From Epiperipatus broadwayi (taxonomy: Eukaryota > Onychophora > Udeonychophora > Euonychophora > Peripatidae), in contig JAQFVV010000020.1 in assembly GCA_028023455.1 (NCBI GenBank), positions 3,395,092 through 3,459,091 on the forward strand: a stretch of 64,000 bases of DNA. The letters run 5' to 3'. This document shows positions 60,726-64,000 of this stretch, piece after piece (within the stretch, counting starts at the first letter, position 1; each line of letters opens with the position of its first letter). Made by a program: the position numbers and the translations under genes. The notes under the pieces were generated by a model that was given only the letters and a program-made list of their open reading frames with translations, searched no databases and was not told the origin of the DNA.

Positions 60726-61257
60726 TTTATGTTTTGGGTTTTAAAAGATTTGGGAAAATTTTGGTTGAAAGGTTTTGGATTGAGTTGTTTTTGCTTTATA
60801 TTATTTTGTTTTATTATAATTTTATATGAGAATATGAAGAATAATAATTTTGGTTGTATTGATATAATATTTGTCTAATTTTTTATGTTGTAGATCTGAT
60901 GAAGACTGCTAGTACAATCAAAACTGTTATAATAAATAAAGTTATTTGCTTAAAGTGTTAAAGGAGTGTTGATGAGTTTATAGTGAAATATAAAAAGAAG
61001 CAAAATATAGAGGGAGAAAGAAAAAATGGATAAGAGTTACATGTGAAGAGTAAAGCTCTAGGATAATTAGGGTCTAAACCCAAAATCAATCATCTTCCAG
61101 GTTTTAGAAGAGTCTGGTTGCATCCAACTGAATTAGAGTTGTCAAAAGAAGAAAGAAACATTAAAACTTATAGCCTTTCTTTTCTCTGTCATTTAATGCA
61201 CTTAGTGATATCCATGAGAACTAGTTTTATTTAAGAGTCTACTTGCTTGATTGCTAT

Positions 61258-61545
61258 AATATATACATACATATAAAATAGAAATTCATATAATATTTCA
61301 ATACTAGTCAAAAACAAAACTTTACTAAAGTTCTTCCACAACCATGGTTTTTGAAGTGAATGATGGGAATGTTATTTTGTTTTGTATATGTAGAATCTAT
61401 GTATTTTGTTGAACTTCACTTAAATAGGTCTATTTGTTAATAGATGAAACCATGGATGTGGAATAATTTTAGTAAAATTTGGTTTTTGACTAGTATTGTA
61501 ATGTTATATGAATTTATATTTTATTTATAAATACTAGTATAGCGT
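61258..61545. mobile_element. Foldback family G, copy 2
   Basis: Arms with ATTCATATAATATTTCAATA, AGTCAAAAACAAAACTTTAC and CTTCCACAACCATGG at the left, mirrored at the right by CCATGGATGTGGAATAATTT, GGTTTTTGACTAGTATTGTA and ATATGAATTTATATT. It contains GTCTATTTGTTAATAGATG like copy 1. The tetranucleotide array starts right at its outer end. Confidence 0.75.
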
Positions 61546-61555
61546 TTGACAATAT

Positions 61556-62482
<927 letters not shown>

Positions 62483-64000
62483 ATAGTAATCTGACTCCCG
62501 GGAAATATAATATATCATAAAATGGGTCTAGCTCAGATAACAATTACGCTCGGTTAAAATGCATATAATTGACAATAGAAATATTCTACATTAATATTAA
62601 CTATTCTACTAGCTCAAATTAACAAAAATAATAATAATGGTTCGATTTATAAAATAAATAAATAAATATTATTAAATCATGAGATTTGGAAGTGAGATAC
62701 AAGTGGTAATAAGAATTAAATTGAGCCAATATCCCACAGGATGCTACCTCAATGGCATAAGAACACTATCCCCCCTATTACTATCTCAAATAATAAATCT
62801 ATAGCATTCTTACGACTTCAATAATAACTAATCATTAAGATTACACTAATAAATAAATCTTAATCTTTTTATTTAAAATAATTTAGCTAAAATAAATCTC
62901 AGGTTTTTAAACTAATTTAAGTCGATCAAAATTACTGTAGTAAAGCATGATAAGGGATTTAATATCATACTCAACCACACCTAACTAGTAACAATAATAA
63001 TAAATAATAATAATAATCTTGAGTGTATGATTTAATCTTACTTATCTTTTCTCCCATTGTAATTCTTATTAACAATAATAGCATTAAAGAAATAATATAA
63101 CAATCTTTTATCTTTAATATGATATCGTAATAAATATGTGGTAGTATCTTATAATCTGAAAAAATACATGTGTGGCAACGGATAGCATTATAATTCTGTG
63201 TAGATTATAATAATTAACTTATGACCATAAAGATAATTCTTAAATAATACTTTTATTTATTACTGTGCAAAAGTTATGTTTTGGTTCAAACCCTCTGTGG
63301 TTAAAATGTTTGCAGAGTGGGAAAGAAATCAACTTAACACACAAATTTTGAAAAACAAGTTTAACAAAATTTTATTACAATAAAATAAACGATGATCTAT
63401 TTACAATATTTACAGTTTTCAAATAAATCTTGCACCATTACAATTTTGTTACTCATAGCAAAATAATAAAATAAAATATAAATTAAGTCATCACTCCGAC
63501 TTTTAAAATAATTTGTTTATTTACATCTTCATCAGAATTTTATAATAATGATAAAATTAATCTACATAACTTTTAAATATTATTTATCATTAAGTATCAT
63601 CTCGACATGCTTCCTTTAAACATACATTAGTTATGAAGCATAAAACAGAAAATACAAAAATAACAATTCGGATATGTATCTCGTAATTTATTCTCAATCA
63701 CTAAATAGTTTCTTATTGCAATGTTGTTACTGTTAAACAAAACATATTCATTTTTTTGGTTCATTAACAAAAAACGAGTGGACACAATTGATAATCAAAT
63801 TGTCATACACAATATCTCTTACTTAGTATTGATCTAATATGAAATAGTTGCAAGTATTGATGTATTTTTTAACCATTAAAGATAACCATGAAATATAACT
63901 TTGCTTTATTTTATACTGTTTTGCCTTAATACACTATCCATTAAAAATATGCAATACCTATAAGTTTTAGAATACTTAAAGTTATTCAAAATTCGAGAAC
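62483..64000. other. Terminal stretch without recognised feature
   Basis: AT-rich with short (AAT)n and (AAAT)n runs near 62620-62670 and 62990-63020. No ORF, repeat family or RNA gene that I can support. Confidence 0.5.

Larger units (their letters stand above)
58996..61044 (+). mobile_element. PLE-2, Penelope-like element fragment with inverted ends and 13-bp target duplication
   Basis: Inverted terminal repeats of about 150 bp at 58996-59150 and 60828-60983 (TAAACTCATCAACAC outside, ATTATTCTTCATATTC inside), plus a one-sided tail of about 60 bp to 61044. Flanked by GAAGAGTAAAGCT at 58983-58995 and 61045-61057. It encodes only the C-terminal linker and GIY-YIG nuclease; the RT was lost by 5' truncation at the left repeat. 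Both ends carry a hammerhead-like core, as known for PLE terminal repeats. Confidence 0.88.

Overview
This window is nuclear DNA of an AT-rich animal, almost certainly an invertebrate. The evidence is one spliced metazoan gene with very long introns, several non-LTR retrotransposon (LINE) families, two Penelope-like elements (PLEs), a hAT element, Ty3/Gypsy debris, foldback elements and huge microsatellites. There is no operon-like layout, and I see no bacterial, CRISPR or rRNA content. I could not fix the phylum from sequence alone.

The only host gene I can support is an F-box gene resembling vertebrate FBXO39, on the minus strand. I assembled it from three exons at 49064-48083, 36602-36441 and 10156-10029. 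All splice sites are GT/AG, both introns are phase 1, and the predicted protein is 423 residues. The introns are about 11.5 and 26.3 kb. Most mobile elements between 10 and 48 kb therefore lie inside this gene.

1-9.1 kb: a LINE (LINE-A) split by a 2.2-kb TG...CA insertion (probable solo LTR), a long (AAT)n tract, a second LINE (LINE-B), and an (ATT)n tract. 9.2-9.7 kb: a foldback element with hammerhead-ribozyme motifs. 10.7-12.6 kb: a non-autonomous hAT element with an 8-bp target duplication. 12.8-17.6 kb: a LINE with an esterase-type first ORF (LINE-C), nested in a small terminal-inverted-repeat element, and a second copy of that small element. 24.8-28.9 kb: a PLE with inverted ends, then a second copy of the 2.2-kb LTR-like element in reverse. 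37-48 kb: foldback elements, minisatellites, and a 574-bp retrozyme-like element carrying two hammerhead motifs 413 bp apart. 50-54.6 kb: more hammerhead foldbacks, Ty3/Gypsy remains and tRNA-like units. 55.6-57.6 kb: a LINE (LINE-D, same family as LINE-A) interrupted by another element with a 411-bp repeat unit and a hammerhead-like core. 59-61 kb: a PLE fragment with an intact GIY-YIG endonuclease, inverted ends and a 13-bp target duplication. 61.5-62.5 kb: a 0.9-kb tetranucleotide array.

The most interesting theme is small self-cleaving-ribozyme motifs. One family recurs at least seven times with covarying stem II, a CCAA/UUGG stem I and a tiny stem III. It occurs in foldback, tandem and tRNA-like contexts next to PLEs, the autonomous elements known to carry hammerheads. 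This suggests a family of PLE- or retrozyme-related non-autonomous elements. Stem pairings were read by eye; no folding or database search was run.
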